A DNA stretch of 64,000 nucleotides from Methylocystis sp. MJC1 (GTDB lineage Bacteria > Pseudomonadota > Alphaproteobacteria > Rhizobiales > Beijerinckiaceae). The stretch is taken from assembly GCF_026427715.1 (NCBI RefSeq), contig NZ_CP107558.1:471001-535000 (forward strand). The letters are read 5' to 3'. How positions within the stretch are numbered: position 1 is the stretch's first letter; every line of letters starts with the position of its first letter. The position numbers were made by a program, and so were the translations under genes. This document shows positions 46,061 to 54,710 of the stretch, one piece after another. A model generated the notes under the pieces. It searched no databases, had not been told where the DNA came from, and saw only the letters and a program-made list of their open reading frames with translations.

Positions 46061-48472
46061 ATGTTTTTGCGCCGCCGTTTTGGCCTGCTTCTCTCTATCA
46101 CTGTTGCTCTCCCGAACGCCGCTTCCGCCCAGCAAGCGTTACCAACCATCAGCATTAGCGCGCGGCCGGCGGCGCGCGTAGCGACGCCCGCTCGCCCACG
46201 ACAGCCTCTACCCTCGTCGCCGGTCATCGCCGCCGCCACGCGGCCCGCGCCCTCAGCGAGCGATCTTGCGGGACCCACGCCGCCGCCGATCACGGCGGCA
46301 AGCGAGAAGTTCTTCACCGGCAAGGACGTCAATTCCATCCCTTTCGCGCGCCCTGGCGAGGCTCTGGAGATCGTGCCCGGCCTCGTCGTCACGCAGCACT
46401 CAGGGGACGGCAAAGCCAACCAATATTTCCTGCGCGGTTTCAACCTCGACCACGGCACGGATCTCGCGCTCTATCTCGACAGCATGCCGCTGAACATGCG
46501 CACCCATGGGCACGCCCAGGGCTACGCGGATTCAAATTTTCTGATCCCCGAGCTGCTCGGCTATGTGCTTGCCCGCAAGGGCCCCTATGATGCACAGGAC
46601 GGCGACTTCTCCTCGGCCGGCTCGGTCTATCTCCAATACAAGGACAAGATCGAGGCGGGCTTTTATCAGCTCACCGGCGGCAATTTCGGTTATGGGCGCG
46701 CGCTCGCCGTCGCGCCTTACAAGGATTTTGCCGGCGGCTCCGCCTATGGCGCGGTCGAGTCGCAATATTACAACGGACCCTGGGAGCGCGGCGACAATCT
46801 GCGAAAGTTCAACAGCGTGTTTCGCTGGTCGCGCGGCGCGCAGGAGGACGGCGCGTCCGTCACCTTCATGGGCTACGCCAATAAGTGGTATGCGACCAAC
46901 CAGATTCCGGAACGCGCGGTCTATGCCGGTCTTATCCCGCTGTGGGGAACGCTGAACCCCACTGACGGCGGCGACACGACGCGCTTTTCGCTTTCCGCGC
47001 GCTGGAGCCAGACGGAAGGCAATCACGCGAGCCGCGTCGAGGCCTATGTCGTCCGCTCGACGCTCGATCTCTACAACGACTTCACGTACTTTCTCGCGAA
47101 CCCGTCCCTCGGCGATCAATTCCGTCAGTTCGACCGGCGCTGGATCGCGGGCGTCAATGCCCAGCACAATATCAAATGGGACAGTTTCGGGCTGCCGGTC
47201 GAGACGCGCTTCGGCTTGCAGGGCCGCTATGACGATATTCGCCTCGGCTTGCAGGACTCGTTTAGGCGTACGCCCTATGACACGATCCGCAACGATGCGG
47301 TCGGCGAGGGCAGTATCAGCCTCTGGACGGATACGAGCGTACGTTGGACGCCTTGGTTGAAGACGGTCGCGGGCGGGCGTTTCGATTATTTCAACGCCAA
47401 TGTCGCTTCGCTGCAATCGCTCTGGGGCGCGCCGGTCGTGGCGACCAGCGCCGGCCTGCCCGCCTTCCTGTGGACAGGCCCGTGGAACAGCGGCTCGAAG
47501 GACGCCGCGCTCTTCAGCCCCAAAGCGTCGATCATTCTCGGCCCCTTTGCGAAGACGGAGCTCTTCGCTAATTACGGCGAGGGCTTCCACTCGACCGACG
47601 CGCGCGGCGCGGCGCAGAGGTTCGACACGTCTACTTTATCGGATCAAGACACATTCATGCGCGTCGCGCCCATTCCGCTGCTGGTGAAGTCGCGCGGCGC
47701 CGAGATCGGCGCGCGCACGAAATTCATCGAGGGGCTCGAGTCGAGCGTCAGCTTTTTCTGGCTCAATCTCGACTCGGAAAATCAATTCGAGGGTGACAGC
47801 GGCACGACGACTTACGGCCGCCCGAGCCGCCGTTACGGCGTCGAGATCGCCAACCATTACCGTCCCATGTCCTGGATCAATTTCGACGGCGACGTCGCGC
47901 TTGTGCACGCGCGTTATCGCGGCTTCGACACCGCGCAGACGCTCGCCTACGCGGATCTGTTGACGCCGGACGCTATGCCTTACGGAACCTTCCTCGGCAA
48001 CGCGCCCGGGAATTTCCTGCAAAACGCCGTCGCCGTGACGGCGATGGGCGGGCTGGAGCTGGGTGAGGCGACGGGCTGGTTCGGGGCGATCAAATATCGC
48101 TACATCGGCTCCCGTCCGCTGACCGAGGACGGCTATCGGAAATCGCCGGCGACGGGTACGGTCAATGCGAGGCTCGGCTATCGCTGGTCCGACGGCTGGC
48201 GGTTGCAACTCGACGCCTTCAACATCTTCAACTCGCGCTCCGACCAGATCACCTATGGCTATGGCTCGCTGTTGCCGACCGACGCCCTTTACAGCCAGTG
48301 TCGCGTCAATATCGCCCCCACGCAGGTCTGTGCGAGCGGCGTGATGGATCGCCACTTCAAGCCCGTAGAGTCGCCCGCCGTGCGCGTGACTTTCTCGGGG
48401 CCGTTGAACTTCGACACGTCGGTGACAATGCTGCCGGATGTAGCGGAGCCTCTCCGAGCGTTTTCGAACTAA
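46061..48472 (+). CDS. TonB-dependent receptor under cobalamin riboswitch control (cobalt or cobalamin uptake)
   Basis: The 803-residue outer-membrane protein has a signal peptide (NAASAQ), a proline-rich linker, a plug domain at about 85-200 (PGEALEIVPGLVVTQHSG, then NQYFLRGFNLDHGTDLALY) and a beta-barrel ending in FDTSVTMLPDVAEPLRAFSN. The plug has MRTHGHAQGY with H149 and H151, the type of His motif seen in riboswitch-controlled receptors thought to import cobalt rather than B12. There is no STN domain, so no FecR signalling. Substrate choice between cobalt and cobalamin is inference. Confidence 0.85.
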   Translation: MFLRRRFGLLLSITVALPNAASAQQALPTISISARPAARVATPARPRQPLPSSPVIAAATRPAPSASDLAGPTPPPITAASEKFFTGKDVNSIPFARPGEALEIVPGLVVTQHSGDGKANQYFLRGFNLDHGTDLALYLDSMPLNMRTHGHAQGYADSNFLIPELLGYVLARKGPYDAQDGDFSSAGSVYLQYKDKIEAGFYQLTGGNFGYGRALAVAPYKDFAGGSAYGAVESQYYNGPWERGDNLRKFNSVFRWSRGAQEDGASVTFMGYANKWYATNQIPERAVYAGLIPLWGTLNPTDGGDTTRFSLSARWSQTEGNHASRVEAYVVRSTLDLYNDFTYFLANPSLGDQFRQFDRRWIAGVNAQHNIKWDSFGLPVETRFGLQGRYDDIRLGLQDSFRRTPYDTIRNDAVGEGSISLWTDTSVRWTPWLKTVAGGRFDYFNANVASLQSLWGAPVVATSAGLPAFLWTGPWNSGSKDAALFSPKASIILGPFAKTELFANYGEGFHSTDARGAAQRFDTSTLSDQDTFMRVAPIPLLVKSRGAEIGARTKFIEGLESSVSFFWLNLDSENQFEGDSGTTTYGRPSRRYGVEIANHYRPMSWINFDGDVALVHARYRGFDTAQTLAYADLLTPDAMPYGTFLGNAPGNFLQNAVAVTAMGGLELGEATGWFGAIKYRYIGSRPLTEDGYRKSPATGTVNARLGYRWSDGWRLQLDAFNIFNSRSDQITYGYGSLLPTDALYSQCRVNIAPTQVCASGVMDRHFKPVESPAVRVTFSGPLNFDTSVTMLPDVAEPLRAFSN

Positions 48473-48564
48473 CGCGGGGCCACCGACAGCTTCGCCCGCG
48501 CGCGGGCAAAGGGCGTTGACGTCGAGCGCGTGGGGGGGCTCCGCTGGGGAGCCGCCCCAGGGCG

Positions 48565-48773
48565 CCGAATTCGGGTTAACGAGCAGACGTGTACCGGCGT
48601 CATGGCCGCGCTTGTCGCCGCCATCCACGCCGCCCGACCCGGAAAACTGAGAACATGAACGGAACAAGGCCGCTTCTTCTCCCCGCGTGTCGTAATGTCC
48701 TGACGTGGATGCCCGCGACAAGCGCGGGCATAACGCGGCTTCGTAGGGTTTGTTAACCTGGATTCCGAGCCCT
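48565..48773 (-). repeat. Right arm of the ~200-bp inverted repeat
   Basis: It is the reverse complement of 45515-45715, starting CCGAATTCGGGTTAACGAG and ending at GATTCCGAGCCCT. The rest of the 48473-48949 gap holds no gene. Confidence 0.8.
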
Positions 48774-48949
48774 GGGAGCCGCCCGCGCGCCATAGACCGT
48801 CAAATGATTTTTTGCTATCGTTCGATGTGTGCCTCTGATGGGCCAACGGTCCGCGTAAAGGGCTCAGCCCAATCAATATGCCAAGTGCATAGAACCTGAC
48901 TTCCTGCCCGATCGACGCGGACACCGGGCAATGATGGAAGGAAGGTTTC

Positions 48950-49489
48950 ATGGCTCCTCAAATCACTGCGCGCGCCTCACGGGCCTTGCCAGAACGTCCC
49001 AATCTCGAGCACCTACGAAAGGAAGCGAAGCAGCGGCTGAAGCTACTTCGCCACTCCGATCCATTGGCCGCCCTTGCCGTAGCTCAACGGGAGGTTGCTC
49101 GCGATTATGGTTTTTCCAGTTGGCGGCGCTTGGTGGCGCTATTCCGTCCGACCGCCGGGTTTGCTTCGGATGCTCTCGACTGGCGGGATCATTGGGCGCG
49201 GCAAGCCCGGATACTGGAAGCCCGGGATCGCGGCGATTGGCGCGCGATGGAGAAGGCCTACCGAGAGCTGATCGCTAATGCCCGGCCAACCCAGCGCAAT
49301 TCACTGGAGGCGGATTTCGCCTTTTCCCTTGTGCAATATTCTAAGAAGCCGGAAGAGGCCCGTCGCATATTTGATCGACTGATGCGCAAGCCGACGCCGG
49401 AGACCATGGCTTACTGCGCGCGGTTTGCTCACATGATCGGCGAAACCGATATATGGACCAATGGGAAGCCATGCTTCGCCGCGCCATAG
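48950..49489 (+). CDS. N-terminal part of a TPR/ankyrin-type protein, frame broken
   Basis: The frame starts after GGAAGGAAGG and encodes the segment LPERPNLEHLRKEAKQRLKLL with YGFSSWRRLVAL, an N-terminal module often found before ankyrin or TPR repeats. Helical repeats follow (SLEADFAFSLVQYSKKPEEARRIF split). The frame then changes abruptly to TNGKPCFAAP and stops, while the next frame continues the repeat pattern. I read the two frames as one gene with a shift near 49455. Confidence 0.65.
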   Translation: MAPQITARASRALPERPNLEHLRKEAKQRLKLLRHSDPLAALAVAQREVARDYGFSSWRRLVALFRPTAGFASDALDWRDHWARQARILEARDRGDWRAMEKAYRELIANARPTQRNSLEADFAFSLVQYSKKPEEARRIFDRLMRKPTPETMAYCARFAHMIGETDIWTNGKPCFAAP

Positions 49490-50118
49490 CGCTTGGCGAC
49501 AATGCCGTGGCGTTCAATCACTATGCCAATTTCCTTTGGAGAAAGCGCAACAATCGCTCTGAGGCGGAGCGCTGGTTTCGCAAGGCAGCCGAAATGGACA
49601 CAGGGTCTCCTGGGTTAGATGCTGCAATGCGTGGAATCTACGCGACGTTCCTCTGGGAAGGGGGCGACCCGGTCACAGCCGAAACTTGGTTTCACTTGGC
49701 GTTCCTCAAATCACGGATGGATTTGCAAGCGATATCGGCTTTCGCGGCAATGCTGACAGCCATTGGCCGCGTCGACGCGGGACTGGCTTTGGTGACGGAG
49801 CTCTTGAGCCATCCGCGTTTGCAGGAGTCGCCAAAGCGTATCGCTTGCGGGTTCGAACTGCTCGGCTGGTTCTTGCGCTACGCCCACGGCGATGAGGGCA
49901 TGCGCAGACACGCATTGACCGAAATCCGTGCGCGCCTCGCCGGCTGCCAACCATTAGGACGATTTCTTGACCTTAGTCGCAACGCTAAAGCCGCCGCAGC
50001 CGCCGGGCACCCAGCCACCGATCTCGTTGCGGCTTTAGTAAAAGCGATGCAATCCGATGCCGGCAGAGCCACAGAGGCGCTTGCCGAAGTCGAGCGCTGC
50101 CCGGCATGGCGGGACTAA
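49453..50118 (+). CDS. C-terminal part of the same TPR-type protein
   Basis: The frame overlaps the previous one by 37 nt in the -1 frame and starts with MDQWEAMLRRAIALGDNAV, continuing helical TPR-like repeats (AFNHYANFLWRKRNNRSEAERWFRKAAE split). No ribosome site precedes the ATG. It may be a broken gene, a sequencing error or a coupled second gene. The stop lies at the edge of a tRNA-like fragment. Confidence 0.6.
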   Translation: MDQWEAMLRRAIALGDNAVAFNHYANFLWRKRNNRSEAERWFRKAAEMDTGSPGLDAAMRGIYATFLWEGGDPVTAETWFHLAFLKSRMDLQAISAFAAMLTAIGRVDAGLALVTELLSHPRLQESPKRIACGFELLGWFLRYAHGDEGMRRHALTEIRARLAGCQPLGRFLDLSRNAKAAAAAGHPATDLVAALVKAMQSDAGRATEALAEVERCPAWRD

Positions 50119-50158
50119 GACAGGCAGTCGGCGCTCTAACCAACTGAGCTACTCCCCG
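50113..50158 (-). other. 5' part of a tRNA-like sequence
   Basis: Read on the minus strand it shows a tRNA 5' half: acceptor strand, GTAGCTCAGTTGGTTAGAGC (D arm) and the start of an anticodon stem (CCGAC), then loses similarity inside the anticodon arm. No 3' half follows downstream. It is best seen as a tRNA remnant. Confidence 0.6.
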
Positions 50159-50196
50159 CGCGGCGCGTGCCCCTTTGGGAGCTGCGCCGCGCGTTG
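50158..50196. repeat. Palindrome next to the tRNA fragment
   Basis: GCGCGGCGC and GCGCCGCGC arms around CCCCTTTGGGAGCT. It repeats the element after gck at 45397-45431. Confidence 0.6.
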
Positions 50197-50319
50197 TGGT
50201 TCCGCGCCACCCGCCGACTTTTTCCCGCGTCGCTCGAAGATCAGCGGCGTCGCTGAGCGTCAGGCGTGAGCCTCGTTGAGCTGTTCATTATCCAATCCAC
50301 GCGTTCCGGCCACCAGGAC

Positions 50320-50772
50320 TCACGGAGCGCCTTTCAGGATTTCGTCGGCGGTCTTTTTCTGCTCCTTGCTCAAGCTCGCATAGAGTGGTTGCAGCGCCGC
50401 GTCCAGCACGCGCAAGGCCTCAAGCTGTTCGCTCAACTGGTCTTCCTTGATCTTGATCGACTCTGGCAGGCTGGCGGCCATCATCGAGCGACTCTGCTCC
50501 TGCGCCACTTTGCAGCTCTGGTGCTGCTTTTCCTTGTTTCCCCGGAAAACATTGGCGAAGACGTTCCACTGAGACTCCTGCGCGGCCGTGATTTTGAGCT
50601 CGGTCTTTATGTAGGCGAGTTGACCGTCGACGCGCTCATAGGCGCGGCACATCATGCCGTGCCTCGCCGTCGTCGCGCCCCCTTGCCCGATAGCGCCGGC
50701 GTCCTGCGCGCTGACGGGGCTCAAAAGGCTCAGCAGCGCCGCCAACGCGATTGCAAGCTTGCTCGATTTCAT
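50320..50772 (-). CDS. LTxxQ-motif (Spy/CpxP-like) periplasmic protein
   Basis: The 150-residue protein has a signal peptide ending VSAQ and two motif copies, KITAAQESQWNVF and SLSKEQKKTADEIL, in a long helical fold. Spy/CpxP proteins act as ATP-free chaperones or sense envelope stress and metal. GAGGAA precedes the ATG at 50772. It lies downstream of the Gly-rich gene on the same strand. Confidence 0.82.
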   Translation of the reverse strand: MKSSKLAIALAALLSLLSPVSAQDAGAIGQGGATTARHGMMCRAYERVDGQLAYIKTELKITAAQESQWNVFANVFRGNKEKQHQSCKVAQEQSRSMMAASLPESIKIKEDQLSEQLEALRVLDAALQPLYASLSKEQKKTADEILKGAP

Positions 50773-50854
50773 GACGCTTCCTCGTATGGACCGGACGTTG
50801 CGCCGGCCGGATGAAAGGGGCAATTTCTTCGCCGCGCCGAGATCCCTCGGAGGC

Positions 50855-51838
50855 TCACCAGAGCGGCACGCCGTAAGATACAGCGGTCAGGGGCGCATCG
50901 TCGTAGGCGGCGGATGCATAGCCGTAGTCATAGACAGGGGCGGCCCCATAGGCGTAAGGCGGCGCATAGGCGGCCGGAACGCCGTAGCCGTAAAGAGGAT
51001 AGGGAGCCCCGTAAAACGGGCTTGCATAAAGCGGGTAGGAGAAGGCGAAGGGCGAGTATCCATAGAAGGCGCTCGTCAGCCCGAGGCCGAGCGCAAGCCC
51101 AGCCAAACCCAATCCCCAGTTGTAACCGCCCCAGCCGCAGCAACCATAGCCGCCCCATCCGTAGAGCGGATATCCGACCCCATAGAGGGGGGCGGCATAG
51201 TAGGGAAAGGCCATGGGTGGATAAGCATAATAGGCGCTCGCCAATCCGAGCCCAAAGGCAAGTCCGGCCGCGCCCAGCCCCCAACCGTAACCTGGCCAGC
51301 CATAGCCGCCCCCGCCATAGCCGGGCCAGCCGTAACCTCCCCAGCCTCCGCCGTAACCTCCCCAGCCGGCGCTTCGAATTAACCCGCCCGCCAGGCCCCG
51401 CATTCCATTGTAGCCGAGGGGCGGGCCGAAACCGCGCGGACCGGCAAAGCCCTGATGGCCGCCGAAGCCGCGTGGGCTCGCAAAGCCATGCCCGCCGCCG
51501 AAACCGCGCGGACCGCTGAAGCCGGGGATTCCGCCAAAGCCATGCCCGCCGCCGAGACCATGGCCGCCGCCGAAGCCGGGTAGTCCGCCGAAGCCATGCC
51601 CACCGCCGAAACCGTGCCCACCCCCGAAGCCGGGTAGGCCGCCAAAGCCATGCCCACCCCCGAAGCCGTGGCCGCCGCCAAAGCCATGTCCGCCGCCTCC
51701 GAAGCCTCCGAAACCGCCGCCTCCACCGCCACCCCCAAAACCGCCATGCCCGCCGCCAAAAGCGGGAACCAATGTTGCGTCCAGCGCCAGCGAAAGAGCG
51801 ACGAGTGCGACAAAGAGCGGCTTGAACAGCTTGAGCAT
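50855..51838 (-). CDS. Secreted Gly/His- and Gly/Tyr-repeat protein
   Basis: The 327-residue product has a signal peptide (about 1-27), then a low-complexity region of repeated GFGGGHGFGG-type units with some GLPGFGG variants (about 28-135), a Trp/Gly/Tyr block (GGYGWPGYG units) and a Tyr/Pro/Ala-rich tail. The His spacing could bind metal; the Tyr/Gly blocks resemble adhesive or structural proteins. It is not a known enzyme. A GGAGGT site precedes the ATG. The 51839-52302 stretch upstream shows no gene. Confidence 0.75.
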   Translation of the reverse strand: MLKLFKPLFVALVALSLALDATLVPAFGGGHGGFGGGGGGGGFGGFGGGGHGFGGGHGFGGGHGFGGLPGFGGGHGFGGGHGFGGLPGFGGGHGLGGGHGFGGIPGFSGPRGFGGGHGFASPRGFGGHQGFAGPRGFGPPLGYNGMRGLAGGLIRSAGWGGYGGGWGGYGWPGYGGGGYGWPGYGWGLGAAGLAFGLGLASAYYAYPPMAFPYYAAPLYGVGYPLYGWGGYGCCGWGGYNWGLGLAGLALGLGLTSAFYGYSPFAFSYPLYASPFYGAPYPLYGYGVPAAYAPPYAYGAAPVYDYGYASAAYDDAPLTAVSYGVPLW

Positions 51839-52302
51839 GCGCCTTTACCTCCGCTTGCGAGCGGGCTTTTAATGAATCCGCGAAACGTCGCGGCGGCGCG
51901 CCGAAAGCGCTCCAACGGGGTTGTTTTGTGAGAGCAATGAGCCTTTTCCGCGGCGTTATTGGCGCGGGATATTTCTCGACGACATCTCTATTGCTGTCGC
52001 TACTTGCGAAAACCCAGAGAAGAGCGCGAATCTGCGGGCGGCTCGGCTGCTTAGTTTGGTTTGAAAAAACTGGCAGGCGTAACGAGGATCGTCTGCGACG
52101 AGCCCGGGAAAATCGGCAAATGGCGATTCCTTTGGCGCGCCCTTGGGTCGCGTCGTGTAACCTACTTGGCGCCGGGTGCGTTTTCCGCTCGCGTATCACG
52201 TGAGTATGAGAAATCGCGCACAGTATAAAAACGCAGGAACATTCTTATCCCAAAAGCATGTCGGCTTTTGCAGAATGTGTTCTGAGGTCTGTCTGGTGAG
52301 TT

Positions 52303-52352
52303 AATGGCGAGAGAGACGGGGCTCGAACCCGCGACCTCCGGCGTGACAGGCC
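52303..52352 (-). other. 3' half of tRNA-Asp (likely attachment-site remnant)
   Basis: Read on the minus strand it begins in the anticodon stem (CGGC), has the loop CTGTCAC with anticodon GTC, then GCCGG, the variable region, GCGGGTTCGAGCCCCGT (T arm), the acceptor 3' strand and CCA. The 5' half is absent; the sequence upstream is unrelated and AT-rich. A tRNA 3' half alone is the usual trace of site-specific integration. From 52353 to 52626 no gene is seen. Confidence 0.75.
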
Positions 52353-52626
52353 GAATATTTAATCGAGTTTTCAAAGCGATAGGTTTCGGAACTGCTCAGG
52401 AATAGCCGTTTAAAATCAGTGACGGCCAAGGGCAGATTCGGAATGAATAATTCCCCGCGGAGCGGTCGCCGCGCCAGTAGAGGGTAGGGCGCCCTTGAGC
52501 GAGATAACGACGCCGAGAGTATCGGGCCCGATCAGCACGAGGGCTCTGAAACCTCCCCTTTGCGCACCTCGGTGCGGAAAAGCCCTGATCTTCCCTCTGG
52601 AGCGCGAATGGCCTACCCTCCCGCAA

Positions 52627-52872
52627 ATGCCGCCCTCAGCCCGTTACATCGGCCCCGCCATGGACCTTGCGAACATGCGCAGCCTGGGTGTGTGCGCCGT
52701 TAACGTGCAATGTGCCTGCGGTCGCCGAGAGAGCGTCGATGTGTCGGGGCTGCCCGGCTCGGTTGAAGTGCCGTCACTCAAGCGGCGCCTGAGATGCACG
52801 GTCTGCGGCGGGAGACCAAGCGACGTGCGGCCGGATTGGGCGCAGCACAGGGCGAGCGGGATGGGGCGGTGA
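52627..52872 (+). CDS. Small zinc-ribbon-like protein
   Basis: The 81-residue protein has two Cys pairs, CACG and CTVCGG, separated by about 30 residues, and ends RPDWAQHRASG. Short Rhizobiales proteins of this pattern (start MPPxxRYxGPxM) are common and of unknown role. I chose the ATG at 52627 because the pattern begins there; the longer frame upstream has no ribosome site. Confidence 0.65.
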   Translation: MPPSARYIGPAMDLANMRSLGVCAVNVQCACGRRESVDVSGLPGSVEVPSLKRRLRCTVCGGRPSDVRPDWAQHRASGMGR

Positions 52873-52941
52873 GGCCAAGCTTGGTGGCGGCCCGTAAGGG
52901 CTGCGCTTGGGCGTTATGAGAGCGGAGAGAAACCGCCGCCC

Positions 52942-53730
52942 TCATCCGAAATGGCCGGTTATATATTTTTTGGTGCACTCTTTTTTCGGCCTGGTGAAAA
53001 TCTCGTCCGTCTCGCCGAATTCGACGAGTTCGCCCAAATACATGAAGGCGGCATAGTCGGAGACGCGCACGGCTTGCCCCATATTATGCGTGACGATGGC
53101 GATCGTGTAGACCCTCGACAATTCGTCGATCAGATTTTCAATTTTTGCAGTGGCGATCGGGTCGAGCGCTGAACATGGCTCGTCGAACAAAATAACCTCG
53201 GGCCGAGCGGCAATCGTGCGGGCAATACACAGCCTTTGTTGTTGCCCGCCTGACAGGCTCTGGCCGCTGGAGCGAAGTTGGTCCTTCACCTCGTCCCACA
53301 GAGCGGCCGCCCGTAATGCCTCCTCGACCCTTTGGTCGACTTCCCTTCGCTTGAGCCGCTCGAAAACCTTGATGCCGAAGGCGATATTGTCGCGGATCGA
53401 CATTGGGAAAGGCTCCGGCTTTTGAAACACCATGCCGATTCTGGCCCGGAGCACCGCGAGGTTGGTTTCCTGGTGCAAAATATTCTCGCCATCGAGAAGG
53501 ACTTCACCTTCCGCCCGCTGGTCCGGATAAAGCTCGTAAATGCGGTTGAAGACCCGCAAGAGCGTCGACTTTCCGCAACCGGAAGGGCCGATGAAGGCCG
53601 TCACCTTGTTCTCATAGAGCGGCACGGAAATCGACTTCAGCGCATGCACGTTTCCATAAAAGAAATTCAGTGAGCGCGCGGAGATCTTGGGCCGAGGCGG
53701 GGTCGCGGGAACGGGAGTAGCACTGCTCAT
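52942..53730 (-). CDS. pstB: Phosphate ABC transporter ATP-binding protein (PstB-like), orphan
   Basis: The 262-residue ATPase has Walker [10 protein letters not shown], the signature [14 protein letters not shown], Walker [14 protein letters not shown] and the switch His in VTHNMGQA; the sequence around [11 protein letters not shown] is PstB-typical. No pstS, pstA, pstC or phoU gene is nearby, so it is an orphan copy. The start is set at 53730 by comparison with PstB length; an earlier ATG at 53775 exists. The 53776-54086 gap upstream shows no gene. Confidence 0.85.
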   Translation of the reverse strand: MSSATPVPATPPRPKISARSLNFFYGNVHALKSISVPLYENKVTAFIGPSGCGKSTLLRVFNRIYELYPDQRAEGEVLLDGENILHQETNLAVLRARIGMVFQKPEPFPMSIRDNIAFGIKVFERLKRREVDQRVEEALRAAALWDEVKDQLRSSGQSLSGGQQQRLCIARTIAARPEVILFDEPCSALDPIATAKIENLIDELSRVYTIAIVTHNMGQAVRVSDYAAFMYLGELVEFGETDEIFTRPKKECTKKYITGHFG

Positions 53731-54086
53731 CGAACCATGCCTAAGCAGAAGCGCGACACTTAACGATAGGTTCAAGATTTATTATGTGTTTTCAAACAGT
53801 TCGCATTTAAAAATGACAACCAGATGACGCAGTAAGCCGAGTGACGCAGAGGCCGCGAAACTCATGACACGCCTCGCACACGCTGGAGGATGAATCGATT
53901 AATGCTCTCGCCCCGGTCCCTGGCGGCTTACTCTCGTGAAAGGTCGGGCGATGAGGAACTCCCGCTTTAGTTTCGCCGCCTAGCTGGCTGCTCTTTGTGA
54001 TTGTATTTTTAGCAGTGCTGTCCCTTGAATGAGCTGTTCCAAATTCGCAGATGACCGTTCGGTGACTCTCTGGAGAGGAGGACTCC

Positions 54087-54362
54087 ATGGCGCTGTTCGA
54101 AGATCTGCTGGAAGAAGCATTGGGACCTGTAGCGATCGGCATCGGAGCGCTTCTTGTGGTTCCGGCTGTGTTTCCCTCCGTTGGCCGCGCGCTGCGGCCG
54201 GTAGCCAAGGGAGCAATCAAAGCCGGCATCTCGATCTATGAAAGCACCGTTGCGACGTTCTCAGAGGCGACAGGAGATCTGATCGCCGAGGCGCGCTCGG
54301 AGCTTGAAAGCGAGTCCCGTCATGTCGCGGGCCCGAAGGGCGCAGCTGCCCACGCCTCTTAA
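54087..54362 (+). CDS. DUF5132-like small membrane-associated protein
   Basis: The 91-residue protein follows GGAGAGGAGG and has an N-terminal amphipathic stretch, a hydrophobic segment LGPVAIGIGALLVVPAVFP at about 12-30 and an acidic helical tail. It matches the general outline of DUF5132 proteins, whose role is unknown. Confidence 0.65.
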   Translation: MALFEDLLEEALGPVAIGIGALLVVPAVFPSVGRALRPVAKGAIKAGISIYESTVATFSEATGDLIAEARSELESESRHVAGPKGAAAHAS

Positions 54363-54471
54363 AGGCTTGTTCCGAGGGTGCTGGTTCGCGCCCTCGGCGC
54401 TTTGCTGCGTTGCAGGCGCGGCGCGAGCGCCGTCCCCTGCTGGATGTCTCTCAAAGCACCGGCAGTCCCGA

Positions 54472-54710
54472 TTAAACTTTTTCCGCTTGCCGATCTTCGC
54501 GAAGTAGAAGCCCAATCTCGTAGATGCGCCCTATCACCTTATTGTCAGCGCCCGGGCGAGTAACGGCAAAGAAGGCGGCGCGTCTTATGGCCTTCAGCGC
54601 CGCGTCAGGAATTTCTTCCTAACGCACTCAATCAGCTTCGATCCGCTGAACCCTTCAAGGGCGCATTCGGCGAGACCAGCCGCAATTAACTTTTCCTGAG
54701 CGTCGAACAT
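54472..54710 (-). pseudogene. Small gene split by a frameshift
   Basis: On the minus strand an ATG at 54710 opens a plausible helical protein (MFDAQEKLIAAGLAE, then GSKLIECVRKK) that stops after 38 codons. From about 54630 another frame continues convincingly (IPDAALKAIRRAAFFAVTRP, then IGRIYEIGLLLREDRQ) and stops at 54472. Read together they give a protein of about 78 residues, so a single-base shift near 54630 is likely. I do not recognise a family. Confidence 0.45.

Noticed and set aside
45515..48773. Insertion sequence or composite transposon
   Set aside because: The inverted arms are long, but no transposase lies between or beside them and no target-site duplication was recognised.
51480..51780. 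Possible CRISPR or tandem DNA repeat
   Set aside because: The periodicity comes from Gly/His codon repeats within a signal-peptide-bearing protein.
51928..52203. 91-codon plus-strand frame before the tRNA-Asp fragment
   Set aside because: No ribosome site, no recognisable pattern, high Arg content.
50113..52352. Circularly permuted tRNA gene (3' half before 5' half on the minus strand)
   Set aside because: The halves are 2.1 kb apart, their acceptor strands do not pair well, and permuted tRNAs are not expected in this group; independent remnants fit better.
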